A DNA stretch of 64,000 nucleotides from positions 4,015,662-4,079,661 of the forward strand of contig NZ_CP011479.1 in NCBI RefSeq assembly GCF_001011155.1, given 5' to 3'. The stretch comes from Hoeflea sp. IMCC20628. GTDB taxonomy: Bacteria > Pseudomonadota > Alphaproteobacteria > Rhizobiales > Rhizobiaceae. Position numbers and translations under genes: made by a program. The notes beneath the pieces were generated by a model, which made no database searches, had not been told where the DNA came from, and saw nothing but the letters and a program-made list of their open reading frames with translations. Below are positions 55,565-64,000 of this stretch, piece after piece; the first letter of the stretch is position 1; every line of letters starts with the position of its first letter.

Positions 55565-56965
55565 TTATTGTTTCAGCTGTTGGGCGATGCGCTGAGCCAG
55601 CCTGTCGGCGACCTCGGCCTTGGAAAGATCCGGCCAGTCCTCGACGCCTTCCTTCGAGACAATGCGAACGCGGTTGCGGTCGCCGCCCATGATGCCGGTG
55701 GCGGGGGAGACGTCGTTGGCGACGATGAAGTCGGCGCCCTTGCGGACGAGCTTGGCCTGGGCATTGGAGACCACATCGGCGGTTTCGGCGGCGAAGCCGA
55801 CAACGAGGTGCGGACGCTCAGCGTGGTGGCCGATGGTCTTGAGGATGTCCGGGTTTTCTGTCAACTCCAGAGGCGCGGGGCCCTCGCCCGGCTTTTTCTT
55901 GATCTTTTCGCCCGAGGCTGCGGCAACGCGCCAATCGGCGACGGCGGCAACGAAGACGGCGATGTCGGCGGGCAAGGCTGAAGTGACAGCTTCAAGCATG
56001 TTGGCGGCGCTCTCGACGCGGATGACATTGACGCCGGCCGGATCAGGGATTGTCACCGGGCCGGAGACCAGCGTGACCTCGGCGCCGAGCCGGGCGAGGC
56101 TGGCGGCGATGGCGTGGCCCTGCTTGCCGGACGAGCGGTTGGCGATGTAGCGGACCGGGTCGATCGGCTCGTGGGTCGGGCCGGAGGTGACGATGGCGCG
56201 CTTGCCGGCGAGCGGCTTGGGACTGTTGTCGAGCAACGCCTCGATGCTGGCAACAATCTGCAGCGGTTCGGCCATGCGGCCCTCGCCGGCCTCATTGGAT
56301 TCGGCCATTTCGCCGGCCATCGGGCCGATGAAACGGATGCCATCTTTCCGCAGCATCTCGACGTTGCGGCGGGTTGCCTTGTGCGCCCACATCGCCGGGT
56401 TCATCGCCGGCGCTATCAGCACCGACTGGTTGGTGGCGAGCAACACGGTGGAGGCGAGATCATTGGCAAGGCCATTGGCCATCCTGGCCATCAGATCGGC
56501 GGTGGCGGGGGCGACGCAGATGAGGCCGCAGTCGCGCGCCAGCCTTATATGGCCGACATCCTGCTCGTCCTCGCGGGAAAACAGATCGGTGTAGACGTGA
56601 TCGGCGGCGAGTGCGCCGACGGCCAGCGGGGTGATAAATTCCTGCGCAGCGGCGGTCATCAGCGGTCGGACCTCAGCACCGCGCTCGCGCAGACGGCGGA
56701 TCAGATCGAGAGATTTATAGGCGGCAATGCCGCCGGAGATAATCAGCAGGATACGTTTACCGGCAAGCGTCTGCTGGACGGGTTCACTTGGTGCTAACGA
56801 TACAGGCGCGGCAACCGGCGGCGATGCTGCCGTGTCGGCAACTGTATCCAGCCCGGCGAGGATGAAGCGCATCTCCTCCTCCATCGAGCGGCCGTTTCTG
56901 GCGGCACGCTCGCGCAGCGCCTGCTTGGCCGACTCGTCGAGATTGCGGATTGTCAACGTTGCCAT
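55565..56965 (-). CDS. coaBC: Bifunctional CoaBC with N-terminal ribbon-helix-helix domain
   Basis: A 466-residue enzyme for two steps of coenzyme A synthesis: CoaB couples 4'-phosphopantothenate to cysteine and CoaC decarboxylates the product. The CoaC half starts at about residue 67 (KRILLIISGGIAAYKSLDLI), with catalytic His139 (EQDVGHIRL) and the CoaC Asn motif PAMNPAMW; the CoaB half has TSGPTHEPIDPVRYI and NPDILK. Residues 1-40 (MATLTIRNLDESAKQALRER, then NGRSMEEEMRFIL) form a FitA-like ribbon-helix-helix domain, joined by a 25-residue Ala/Pro linker. The ATG at 56965 has a GGAG box, and the frame is continuous through the fusion. Confidence 0.92.
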   Translation of the reverse strand: MATLTIRNLDESAKQALRERAARNGRSMEEEMRFILAGLDTVADTAASPPVAAPVSLAPSEPVQQTLAGKRILLIISGGIAAYKSLDLIRRLRERGAEVRPLMTAAAQEFITPLAVGALAADHVYTDLFSREDEQDVGHIRLARDCGLICVAPATADLMARMANGLANDLASTVLLATNQSVLIAPAMNPAMWAHKATRRNVEMLRKDGIRFIGPMAGEMAESNEAGEGRMAEPLQIVASIEALLDNSPKPLAGKRAIVTSGPTHEPIDPVRYIANRSSGKQGHAIAASLARLGAEVTLVSGPVTIPDPAGVNVIRVESAANMLEAVTSALPADIAVFVAAVADWRVAAASGEKIKKKPGEGPAPLELTENPDILKTIGHHAERPHLVVGFAAETADVVSNAQAKLVRKGADFIVANDVSPATGIMGGDRNRVRIVSKEGVEDWPDLSKAEVADRLAQRIAQQLKQ

Positions 56966-57106
56966 GAAAACTCCATTGCGCATCCATGCGCAGTTCCAAC
57001 GCAGTGTATGCATTGCAATCATTGCAGTCAAACGAAGCTGTGACGGATAGGTTCGAGCGTCTGCCCGGGCGACTTGTCGCCACAGGAGCGTATCCCGAAG
57101 GGAAAC

Positions 57107-57133
57107 GACAACCCGGCAGCGGGCCGGGTTGTC
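57107..57133 (-). terminator. Hairpin terminator of the FKBP gene
   Basis: An 11-bp stem, gacaacccggc with gccgggttgtc, lies 15 bases after the FKBP stop on the minus strand and ahead of coaBC. A short T run follows on that strand. Confidence 0.7.
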
Positions 57134-57147
57134 CAAGCCTCGTGCGG

Positions 57148-57585
57148 TCAGGCCGCCTTGAGGATCTCGATCATCTCGATTTCGAAAATCAGATCCTTGC
57201 CAGCCAGCGGATGGTTGGCATCGACGGTGATTTCCTGTTCGGCAACGGCGGTCACGATGAGTGTCATCTGCGCGCCCTCTGGCGTCTGGGCCTGCAACTG
57301 CATACCCTCCTGCGGCTCGATTTCCGGCGGCAGGGCTTCGCGCGGAACGCTCTGAACCTTCGCCGCATCGTGGGGACCGTAGGCCTCTTCGGCCGGAACG
57401 GTGACCGTCTGCTTGTCACCGACCTTCATGCCCTCGACTCCGCGGTCAAGACCGCTGATGATCTGGCCGGAACCCAACTGGAATTCAAGCGGCTCGCGTC
57501 CCTCGGAACTGTCGAACTTGGTGCCGTCTGTCAGTTTGCCGGTGTAGTTTATCCGTACGGTGTCGCCGGATTTGGCCTCGCTCAT
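57148..57585 (-). CDS. FKBP-type peptidyl-prolyl cis-trans isomerase, SlyD-like
   Basis: A 145-residue cytoplasmic prolyl isomerase. The FKBP active-site strands (DTVRINYTGKLTDGTKFDSS and EFQLGSGQIISGLDRGVEGM) are followed by the insert-in-flap (IF) chaperone domain typical of SlyD (EEAYGPHDAAKVQSVPREAL) and the returning strand NHPLAGKDLIFEIEMIEI. It lacks the metal-binding His tail of E. coli SlyD. I use the ATG at 57585; an upstream TTG is open. Probably monocistronic. Confidence 0.92.
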   Translation of the reverse strand: MSEAKSGDTVRINYTGKLTDGTKFDSSEGREPLEFQLGSGQIISGLDRGVEGMKVGDKQTVTVPAEEAYGPHDAAKVQSVPREALPPEIEPQEGMQLQAQTPEGAQMTLIVTAVAEQEITVDANHPLAGKDLIFEIEMIEILKAA

Positions 57586-57816
57586 ATGTATATCCAATGC
57601 TTGTGTATTTCCCGGGGCGTCCGTGGGTGTACGGATCTCGTGCGCGATGCGCTGCCGGGTTTCCTGCCCTGACGGCGGCTATGGTGCCGTCGGCGAATGT
57701 TGGTTCGGCGCTCTATGGCCCATCCAATGTCCCAGTTTGCGGGAAATGGACCGGAATTGCAAATCTGGCGACGCGCTCCGGAATCAACACCACGCCGGAT
57801 TCAGGAGGTCGCCCCT

Positions 57817-58248
57817 TCACCTCAACCGCAACGCATGCGTCGCTTCGGGCTCATCGACCGGCTCAAACCCCAGCAATTCATAAAATCTTCGCGAGGCGGG
57901 CGTGGCGCGCAGGCGAATGCGAGAGAACAGGCTCGCGGTGCCGTCGAGCGTCCGGGCCACCAGTTCGCGGGCGATGCCGCGGTGTCGGTGGTCGAGGCTG
58001 ACATAGATATGGCGGATACGACCGGCGTTCTCGGTGGTGTAAGGATCGCGGTTGAGACCACAAAAACCGATCAGCTTGCCGTCATCGAAGGCGCCGACCA
58101 GGCGCTCGCCGGGGCCGTCGAAACGGTTGGTGCCGGACTCCCAGTCATGGATCATGCGCTCCACATAGGCGTAGCCATCGCTCCAGGCTTCATCAGACAG
58201 GGGCTGAACGTCGTGGTCGTCGAGCGACACCTGGCGATAGGTGATCAT
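57817..58248 (-). CDS. GNAT-family N-acetyltransferase
   Basis: A 143-residue acetyltransferase. The acetyl-CoA loop is DHRHRGIARELVART and the C-terminal motif is PASRRFYELLGFEPVDEPEA. It starts at an ATG 4 bases after the ubiB stop codon, so it is the third gene of the ubiE-ubiB transcript. The substrate is unknown; the link to ubiquinone synthesis may be only transcriptional. A longer open frame upstream runs into ubiB sequence and is not used. Confidence 0.85.
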   Translation of the reverse strand: MITYRQVSLDDHDVQPLSDEAWSDGYAYVERMIHDWESGTNRFDGPGERLVGAFDDGKLIGFCGLNRDPYTTENAGRIRHIYVSLDHRHRGIARELVARTLDGTASLFSRIRLRATPASRRFYELLGFEPVDEPEATHALRLR

Positions 58249-58252
58249 TCCG

Positions 58253-59836
58253 CTACCATAGCGGATGAATCGCCAAAGCCCCCCATACTGATGCGGCAGC
58301 AATGATCCATAGCGCCACGCGGCCCGAACGGGTGTGGCGGGCTTCGGCCTTGCCGATGGCTTCCGAGGTGGCGGCATCAAAGCGCAGGCCGTTCTCCGCC
58401 ATGTCGCCAACTTCAGTGGCGAAGCGTTCGGTGCGGGCAGCGAGATCGGGCAATTGCTCGGCCAGCTTCAGCGCCGCAATGGCGCCGGCCTTGATATCGA
58501 CGGCGATGCGCTGGGGTCCGAGATTGTCGCGGATCCAGTCGCCGACCACCGGCTCGGCGGCCTTCCACATGTTGAATTTGGGATTGAGCGTGCGGGCAAC
58601 ACCCTCGACCACCACCATGGTCTTTTGCAGCATCACCAGTTCTGGACGGGTCTCCATGTCGAACAATTCGGTGACCTCGAACAGCAGCGTCAGCAATCTC
58701 GCCATCGAGATGGTTTCGGCAGGCTGGCCATGGATCGGCTCGCCGATGGCGCGGATGGCCTGGGCGAAGCTCGCCGGGTCGTGGCGGGCGCTGACATAAC
58801 CGGCCTCGAAATGGACATCGGCGACGCGCTGGTAATCGCCGGTGATGAAGCCATAGAGGATTTCGGCGAGGAAACGGCGTTCCTTTTTGCCGAGCCGGCC
58901 GACAATGCCCATGTCGACGGCGACGATCATGCCTGCCGGGTCGACGAAGAGATTGCCCTGGTGCATATCGGCATGGAAAAAGCCGTCGCGCAACGTGTGA
59001 CGCAGGAAGGACTGGATCAGCGTGTCGGCGATAAGATCGAGATCGTGGCCGGCCGCCTTGAGGCCTGCGACATCGCTCATCTTGACGCCGTCGATCCATT
59101 CCATGGTGACGCAATCGCGGCCAGTGCGTTCCCAGTCGACCGCGGGCACCCGGAAACCCGGATCGTTTTTGGTGTTCTCGGCCATTTCCGAGAGCGCTGC
59201 TGCCTCGAGCCTGAGATCCATCTCGATGCGGGTGGTCTGTTCCAGCGTTTTGGTGATCTCGACCGGGCGCAGCCGACGCGACGACGGGATGTAGCGCTCC
59301 TGCAGTTCCGAAACCAGATAGAAAGCCTCGAGATCATGCTTGAAGCGCTGGCGCACGCCGGGGCGGATGACCTTGACGGCGACCTGGCGGGCGCCGGTCT
59401 CATCGGTGACTTCAGCCGGATGCACCTGGGCAATGGAGGCTGCGGCAATCGGCGGGTCAAAGCGCGAATAGAGCTCCGAAATCGGCCGACCGAGCGAGGC
59501 TTCAATGGCCGTGCGGGCCAGGGCCTCCGGAAAGGTCGCCATCCGGTCCTGCAGGCCAGACAGATCATCGGCGATATCGGCGCCGACCACATCGGGCCGG
59601 GTGGCGAGGAACTGGCCGAGCTTGACCCAGGAGGGACCGAGCCGTTCGACTGCGCGGGCCAGTCTGTCGGTGCGCTCGGCGCTTTTGGCCTGACGCTTGG
59701 CCAGCAGACCGGCAACCCGGTGGCCGAACTTGAGCGGGCCGGGTAATTCGTCAGCAGGAAGCGAGGAGACCACGCCTTCGCGCACGAGAATGAAGCCCGC
59801 GCGCATCAGGCGCAGATAGGTGCCGAGACTTGCCAT
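58253..59836 (-). CDS. ubiB: Ubiquinone biosynthesis protein UbiB (ABC1/ADCK family)
   Basis: A 527-residue atypical kinase/ATPase of the ABC1/ADCK family needed for ubiquinone synthesis, thought to extract or present lipid intermediates. The family KxGQ segment is LGPSWVKLGQFLATRPDV, the nucleotide loop has PIAAASIAQVHPAEV, the lysine is in RQVAVKVIRPG, and the metal site is FFHADMHQGNLFVD with VDMGIVGRLG. Two C-terminal hydrophobic segments (VALWIIAAASVWGALAI) anchor it to the membrane. It starts 5 bases after ubiE. Confidence 0.95.
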   Translation of the reverse strand: MASLGTYLRLMRAGFILVREGVVSSLPADELPGPLKFGHRVAGLLAKRQAKSAERTDRLARAVERLGPSWVKLGQFLATRPDVVGADIADDLSGLQDRMATFPEALARTAIEASLGRPISELYSRFDPPIAAASIAQVHPAEVTDETGARQVAVKVIRPGVRQRFKHDLEAFYLVSELQERYIPSSRRLRPVEITKTLEQTTRIEMDLRLEAAALSEMAENTKNDPGFRVPAVDWERTGRDCVTMEWIDGVKMSDVAGLKAAGHDLDLIADTLIQSFLRHTLRDGFFHADMHQGNLFVDPAGMIVAVDMGIVGRLGKKERRFLAEILYGFITGDYQRVADVHFEAGYVSARHDPASFAQAIRAIGEPIHGQPAETISMARLLTLLFEVTELFDMETRPELVMLQKTMVVVEGVARTLNPKFNMWKAAEPVVGDWIRDNLGPQRIAVDIKAGAIAALKLAEQLPDLAARTERFATEVGDMAENGLRFDAATSEAIGKAEARHTRSGRVALWIIAAASVWGALAIHPLW

Positions 59837-59841
59837 GCCGC

Positions 59842-60618
59842 TCAGATCTTCCAGGCCGAATGCAGCGCTGCAATGCCGCCGGTGTAATTGGTGTAGCCGA
59901 CGCGGGAGAAACCGGCGCGCTCGATCATCGCCGCAAAATCCTTCTGACGCGGGAACTTGCGGATTGATTCGACCAGATACTGGTAGGGCTCGGCCTCGCC
60001 GGCGATGGCCTTGCCCATGGCCGGAATGCCGTTAAACGACCAGGCGTCATAGATACGATCAAGGATCGGCATCTCGACCTCGGAGAATTCAAGGCAGAGG
60101 AAGCGCCCGCCCCGGCGCAGCACCCGGTAGGCTTCGCGCAAGGCCTTGTCGATGTCGGGCACGTTGCGAATGCCGAAGGCGATTGTGTAGGCGTCGAAGC
60201 TCGAATCCTCGAAGGGCAGTTCCTCGGCATTGGCCTCGACGAAATCGAGATTGCCGGCATAGCCCTTCTTTTCGGCGCGCTCGGCACCAACGCCAAGCAT
60301 CGAGCCGTTGATGTCGAGAACGGTACCCTGCGCCTGACCGTCTGACGCTGCGACGATACGGAAGGCGATGTCGCCGGTGCCGCCGGCCACATCGAGAAAA
60401 CGGAAGCCCGGGCGACGCGGCGGATTGAGGCTTGCAACAAGCGCATCTTTCCAGACCCGGTGCATCCCGGCAGACATGACATCATTCATGATGTCGTAGC
60501 GCTTGGCGACCTTGTGAAAGACGTCGTTGACCAGGGTCTGTTTCTCGCCATCCTCGACGGTGCGAAACCCATAGCTGGTCTGCATTCCGCCATCCGTGGC
60601 GACGCGCTGTTCTGACAT
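59842..60618 (-). CDS. ubiE: Ubiquinone/menaquinone C-methyltransferase UbiE
   Basis: A 258-residue SAM-dependent methyltransferase that methylates the benzoquinol ring in ubiquinone synthesis. The family block [20 protein letters not shown] and [17 protein letters not shown] is followed by the SAM motif [14 protein letters not shown] and the UbiE signature [17 protein letters not shown] chose the ATG at 60618 ([11 protein letters not shown]). It heads the ubiE-ubiB-acetyltransferase operon and is divergent from mutM, sharing a 190-base spacer. Confidence 0.95.
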   Translation of the reverse strand: MSEQRVATDGGMQTSYGFRTVEDGEKQTLVNDVFHKVAKRYDIMNDVMSAGMHRVWKDALVASLNPPRRPGFRFLDVAGGTGDIAFRIVAASDGQAQGTVLDINGSMLGVGAERAEKKGYAGNLDFVEANAEELPFEDSSFDAYTIAFGIRNVPDIDKALREAYRVLRRGGRFLCLEFSEVEMPILDRIYDAWSFNGIPAMGKAIAGEAEPYQYLVESIRKFPRQKDFAAMIERAGFSRVGYTNYTGGIAALHSAWKI

Positions 60619-60810
60619 CACTTCATCCCGTATTTCTTCAACTTGCGTCAAATTGACCGGAACCCCGCACGGGAACCGGCTAAAGCTGACGCGACCATAG
60701 CGGATCACTCATCAGCGCGCTATCTACGCATGACGTATCCCGCCTGCGGCATAGCGCTCCGCCTTATAAGCCAGCCGCCGGCATATTGAAACCAGCCCGA
60801 GGAGTTCGCG

Positions 60811-61707
60811 TTGCCCGAATTGCCAGAAGTCGAAACGGTCCGCCGTGGTCTGCAGCCGGTGATGGAGGGCGCCAGGATCATCCGCGTCGAACAACGCCGC
60901 GCCGATCTGCGTTTTGCGTTTCCTGTTGATTTCGTGGCCCGGCTGGAAGGTCGACAGATCACCTCGCTTGGCCGCCGGGCAAAATACCTGATTGCCGACC
61001 TCGATGATGGCGCAGTGCTGGTCAGTCATCTGGGCATGTCGGGATCGTTCAGGATCGAGGCGGATGGCGACGGATCGCTGATTCCCGGGGTGTTTCATCA
61101 GGCACGCTCAAAGGACGGCAAGCACGATCATGTGGTGTTTCATATGGAAGGTCCGGCGGGCAAGGCCCGGGTGATCTACAATGACCCGCGACGCTTCGGC
61201 TACATGGACCTGATGGCACGCGCCGCCCTTGCCGATCACCCTTGGTTCAAAAGCCTCGGCGTGGAGCCGACCGGCAACTCTCTCGACGCCGGTGAACTGG
61301 CCGGACGGCTTGCGGGCAAGAAAGCCCCGTTGAAGGCGGCGCTGCTCGACCAGCGCATCATTGCCGGCCTGGGCAATATCTATGTCTGCGAAGCAATGTG
61401 GCGGGCAGAGCTGTCGCCGGTCAAACCTTCAGGGCGGCTGGTGCGCAAGAGCGGCAAACCGACCGAAGCTCTCGAACGGCTAACCCAGTGCATTCGCACA
61501 GTGATTGACGAGGCTATTGCGGCTGGCGGCTCATCTCTCAGGGATCACATCCGCACAGACGGCACACTGGGTTATTTCCAGCATGGATTTTCCGTTTATG
61601 ACCGTGAGGGAAAGGCTTGCCCCCGGCCCGGCTGTGGCGATACGGTCCGCCGCATGGTGCAAAGCGGGCGCTCGACTTTCTATTGCCCGCGCTGCCAGAC
61701 ACATTGA
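60811..61707 (+). CDS. mutM: Formamidopyrimidine-DNA glycosylase (MutM/Fpg)
   Basis: A 298-residue DNA repair enzyme that removes 8-oxoguanine and formamidopyrimidines. Translation starts at TTG (60811), which gives the required N-terminus [13 protein letters not shown] with catalytic Pro2 and Glu3; a GAGGAG box lies just upstream. The catalytic lysine is in LGRRAKYLI, the H2TH region contains [24 protein letters not shown] sequence, and the C-terminal zinc finger ([13 protein letters not shown]...STFYCPRCQ) has four cysteines. It is divergent from ubiE. Confidence 0.95.
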   Translation: MPELPEVETVRRGLQPVMEGARIIRVEQRRADLRFAFPVDFVARLEGRQITSLGRRAKYLIADLDDGAVLVSHLGMSGSFRIEADGDGSLIPGVFHQARSKDGKHDHVVFHMEGPAGKARVIYNDPRRFGYMDLMARAALADHPWFKSLGVEPTGNSLDAGELAGRLAGKKAPLKAALLDQRIIAGLGNIYVCEAMWRAELSPVKPSGRLVRKSGKPTEALERLTQCIRTVIDEAIAAGGSSLRDHIRTDGTLGYFQHGFSVYDREGKACPRPGCGDTVRRMVQSGRSTFYCPRCQTH

Positions 61708-61766
61708 TTCCGCCAGGATACCTGCCCCTCAGAGGCCAGGCCTGACAGGCTGCAACAAGGAGAGAT

Positions 61767-62543
61767 ATGATGGCGCTGAAGACATTGAAAACTGAAACAC
61801 ACGGCCGGGTGGCCATCATCACGCTCAATCGGCCCGACGCGCTCAATGCGCTGAATTCGGAACTGCTCGGCGAGTTGCGCGCCACGCTGGCGCAATATGG
61901 CGCCGACGACAAGATCGGCGCGATCGTGCTGACCGGCTCGGAAAAGGCCTTCGCCGCCGGCGCCGACATTAAGGAAATGCAGTCGCTCGACTTTGTCGGC
62001 GCCTATATGGATGATTTCTTCGAAGGCTGGAGCGCGGTTGCCGCGACTCGCAAGCCGGTGATTGCTGCAGTAGCAGGCTATGCGCTGGGCGGTGGCTGCG
62101 AACTGGCGATGATGTGCGATTTCATCATTGCCGCCGACACGGCCAAATTCGGCCAACCGGAAATCACGCTGGGCGTGCTGCCGGGCATGGGCGGCACCCA
62201 GCGACTGACCCGCGCGATCGGCAAGGCGAAGGCGATGGATCTGTGCCTGACCGGCCGAATGATGGACGCCGAGGAGGCCGAGCGGTCGGGTCTGGTCGCT
62301 CGCGTCGTGCCGGCAGCCGAGCTTCTGGCGACAGCCACCAAGGCGGCGGAGAAGATTGCCGGGTTCTCGTTGCCGGTGGCGATGATGGTCAAGGAGTCGG
62401 TCAACCGGACTGATGAAATGACGCTGGCCGAAGGTTTGCGCTTCGAACGGCGGATGTTCCATTCGCTGTTTGCCACCGAAGACCAGTCGGAAGGCATGAG
62501 TGCCTTCGTTGAAAAGCGCAAGGCGCAGTTCAAGCATCGCTGA
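61767..62543 (+). CDS. Enoyl-CoA hydratase
   Basis: A 258-residue crotonase-family enzyme that hydrates 2-enoyl-CoA in fatty acid or branched-chain acid breakdown. The two catalytic glutamates lie in [14 protein letters not shown] and [19 protein letters not shown], as in short-chain enoyl-CoA hydratases, and the oxyanion loop is [14 protein letters not shown]. The ATG at 61767 follows AAGGAGAG; a second ATG at 61770 is in frame. Its place between mutM and rpsT is conserved in Rhizobiales. Confidence 0.92.
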   Translation: MMALKTLKTETHGRVAIITLNRPDALNALNSELLGELRATLAQYGADDKIGAIVLTGSEKAFAAGADIKEMQSLDFVGAYMDDFFEGWSAVAATRKPVIAAVAGYALGGGCELAMMCDFIIAADTAKFGQPEITLGVLPGMGGTQRLTRAIGKAKAMDLCLTGRMMDAEEAERSGLVARVVPAAELLATATKAAEKIAGFSLPVAMMVKESVNRTDEMTLAEGLRFERRMFHSLFATEDQSEGMSAFVEKRKAQFKHR

Positions 62544-62737
62544 TCAAATCCGGTGGTTGGCGGGCATAAAGCCGATTTTCGCGTTGACGCAAGTCGCGAT
62601 ACCCGGTATAGGCCCGCCATCGAATGGCAGCTTTTAAGGCTCGCCGTGGTTTCTCGCATTCCGCATGTTTAAGCGATCTTCCTCGCAAGAGGCGCTTTCC
62701 GGTCGGAATAGAGCATGTGACAATTTGAGAGGCATTC

Positions 62738-63004
62738 ATGGCCAATACAACTTCGGCGAAAAAAGCAACTCGCAAGATTGCCCGCCGCACAGACGTTAAC
62801 AAGGCACGCCGTTCGCGTGTCCGCGGTTTCCTGCGCACCGTTGAGGAAGCCATCAGCTCCGGCGACCAGACTGCTGCAGCTGCAGCACTCCGGGCAGCAC
62901 AGCCTGAACTGATGCGCGCCGCCAGCAAGGGCGTGGTTCACGCCAATACGGCATCGCGGAAGATTTCCCGGTTGTCCAACCGGGTCAAGGCGCTCAGCGC
63001 CTGA
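62738..63004 (+). CDS. rpsT: 30S ribosomal protein S20
   Basis: An 88-residue basic protein of the small ribosomal subunit that binds 16S rRNA early in assembly. The sequence [20 protein letters not shown] and [20 protein letters not shown] is diagnostic. A GAGAGG box precedes the ATG. It is transcribed alone, with a strong terminator 25 bases after the stop, and lies directly upstream of the dnaA region as in related genomes. Confidence 0.97.
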   Translation: MANTTSAKKATRKIARRTDVNKARRSRVRGFLRTVEEAISSGDQTAAAAALRAAQPELMRAASKGVVHANTASRKISRLSNRVKALSA

Positions 63005-63029
63005 TCCGATTAAAATTGGTTAGTCGACT

Positions 63030-63059
63030 AAAGGCCCGCCTCGTGCGGGCCTTTTTCTT
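63030..63059 (+). terminator. Rho-independent terminator of rpsT
   Basis: A 10-bp stem, aaaggcccgc (63030-63039) with gcgggccttt (63045-63054), with a 5-base loop and a T-rich tail (ttctttt). Confidence 0.93.
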
Positions 63060-63095
63060 TTGACTCCAATAGTTTGCGGTGACCGGCAAAAAGCC

Positions 63096-63395
63096 TCAAC
63101 ACGCCACCGTCACAGTGCTGTCGCAGACGCATTTTTTTTCTTTTATTTTCATGCAGTTACACGAGGTGCCGGATTCAACACCCGATGAAGGGGCGAGATT
63201 TTGCGGATATCCTGTCAAGCCCTGAAATTTAATATCCAAGGCTTCCTGAGCGGTTAAAAAATCGTGAAGCCGCGAAAAGGCAATGAATCCAATCGCCTGT
63301 TCCAGAGGCCCTCCGGAAGCTTTTTTCAACCATTCCGAGTCAAGCCCCAAAGTGCTAACAAAACGTAAATATGCTGCTTGATCTGGTCCCTCCAT
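63096..63395 (-). CDS. Possible small Cys-rich hypothetical protein
   Basis: An open frame of about 99 codons from an ATG at 63395 (MEGPDQAAYLRFVSTLGLDS), with longer starts at 63410 or 63500. The body looks like a helical protein (LEQAIGFIAFSRLHDFLTAQ), and the C-terminus is cysteine-rich (SCNCMKIKEKKCVCD, then a terminal AC). It is less GC-rich than neighbours. I do not recognise a family and the ribosome site is weak. The peptide-like Cys-rich tail is unusual enough to list, but it could be a chance frame. Confidence 0.35.
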   Translation of the reverse strand: MEGPDQAAYLRFVSTLGLDSEWLKKASGGPLEQAIGFIAFSRLHDFLTAQEALDIKFQGLTGYPQNLAPSSGVESGTSCNCMKIKEKKCVCDSTVTVAC

Positions 63396-63768
63396 CCTGC
63401 CTAAATGCATCCAACAGAGAGCACGGGGCCGGACGGTCCCAGGGAAAACTTGCAGCCAATCTGGCGAGCGTTTTTCAACCTGCTTCCTGGGGCGCGGCAT
63501 TCTTGCCGGGCCGCATCATACATAACCTTCGGTTGCATTGGCGCTCTTTCGCCTTGCAGTGGAGTATTAGCCGCCGGAACTCATGTTTTGGCGGAGCGTT
63601 GAAGGTTTGTTCAGTGCAGCGATACGAGGTCGCGGCACAGGACCAGACAGGGGGACGATCAAGGCGAGCACGACCGCCGGGAAAGAATGCGACTGCGCGG
63701 ACGATATCCGCGAAAGACTGAGGTCAGAGCAATCTGACCATTATGCGGCAACAGGGGTGACGGCGACG
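63396..63768. other. Intergenic region before dnaA
   Basis: This spacer should carry the dnaA promoter and possibly origin-related sites. I looked for DnaA boxes of the TTATCCACA type and found none that are convincing on either strand. The frame of dnaA remains open for a distance upstream, so the true start within this area is not excluded. Confidence 0.4.
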
Positions 63769-64000
63769 ATGCAAATTCAGATGACAACAGCGCGTAAAGC
63801 AGCAGAATGGACCACGGCGGATACCGTGACCCAAAAGTTGAGCGCAGATATTTGCCCGTCGACTGACAAAGGGGCGGACATGAATAGAAGCAATCAGGTT
63901 TTTGATCGGGTGACCGCGCGTCTCAAAGCGCAGGTTGGGCCGGAAGTTTTCACCAGCTGGTTCGGCCGGCTGAAACTTCAATCGGCCTCCAAGAGCGTTG
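63769..64000 (+). CDS. dnaA: Chromosomal replication initiator DnaA, N-terminal part only
   Basis: The gene runs off the right end of the window. The conserved domain I region FDRVTARLKAQVGPEVFTSW and FGRLKLQSASKSV, which binds helicase partners, is visible. Two starts compete: an ATG at 63769 giving a 37-residue N-terminal extension, common in Rhizobiales DnaA, or an ATG at 63880 with a good AAGGGG box just before the conserved domain. DnaA starts chromosome replication by opening the origin; its presence suggests that the origin is nearby. Key ATPase motifs lie outside the window. Confidence 0.9.
   Translation, partial: MQIQMTTARKAAEWTTADTVTQKLSADICPSTDKGADMNRSNQVFDRVTARLKAQVGPEVFTSWFGRLKLQSASKSV

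Noticed and set aside
56839..56965. Separate FitA-type antitoxin gene upstream of coaBC
   Set aside because: The frame runs without a stop into coaBC, no start with a ribosome site lies between the domains, and no PIN-domain toxin gene is adjacent.
63396..63880. Replication origin with DnaA boxes before dnaA
   Set aside because: No convincing DnaA box cluster or AT-rich unwinding region is visible in this stretch; the origin may lie outside the window.

Overview
The window looks like part of the chromosome of a GC-rich alphaproteobacterium of the order Hyphomicrobiales (Rhizobiales), close to Hoeflea-type organisms. The strongest clue is the right end, which carries coaBC, ubiB, ubiE, mutM, an enoyl-CoA hydratase, rpsT and the start of dnaA, a neighbourhood typical of the replication origin in this order. 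The genus is inference. I saw no rRNA, tRNA or CRISPR array.

Layout. 1-3.2 kb: the end of a glycerol-type ABC uptake operon (permease, permease, small DUF2160 membrane protein, binding protein). 3.3-10.8 kb: housekeeping genes (glutathione synthetase, YCII protein, ComM-like ATPase, cysteine synthase, trans-3-hydroxyproline dehydratase overlapping dUTPase, release factor 3). 11.8-14.4 kb: a PAS-GGDEF-EAL protein. 15.2-30.4 kb: a transport region with three TRAP systems, one of which forms an apparent gluconate operon (gluconokinase plus DctPQM) opposite a LacI-family regulator with a visible operator. 31.2-36.3 kb: a nested pile of one IS66-family insertion sequence; four intact 8-bp or half-retained target sites allow its history to be read. 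36.3-39.7 kb: a visibly AT-richer island of four minus-strand genes resembling an ABC three-component (ABC-3C / Lamassu-like) conflict system: a stand-alone C-terminal-domain protein, a middle component, a Rad50-like ATPase broken by a frameshift, and a membrane protein whose last codons were clipped by the IS. 40-55.5 kb: metabolic and stress genes (alcohol dehydrogenase, HD-GYP protein, ArsR plus ArsP-like permease, acetyltransferases, flavin reductase, Acg-type nitroreductase plus MarR, pirin, Lrp, class II amidotransferase, amine-oxidase-like flavoprotein). 55.5-64 kb: the origin-proximal core block.

Most notable points: (1) the ABC-3C-like island with an unusual gene arrangement; (2) a diverged, structured repeat of about 0.6 kb present twice in the same orientation behind unrelated genes (about 10.83-11.40 and 30.44-31.07 kb); (3) a CoaBC enzyme that carries an N-terminal FitA-like ribbon-helix-helix domain; (4) the IS66 nest with recombination and sequence mosaicism; (5) a degraded duplicate of the C-terminus of a flavoprotein at 14.7-15.0 kb whose full-length relative lies at 22.4-24.1 kb. 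All functional assignments rest on reading the translated sequences and recalled family features; no database search was run.
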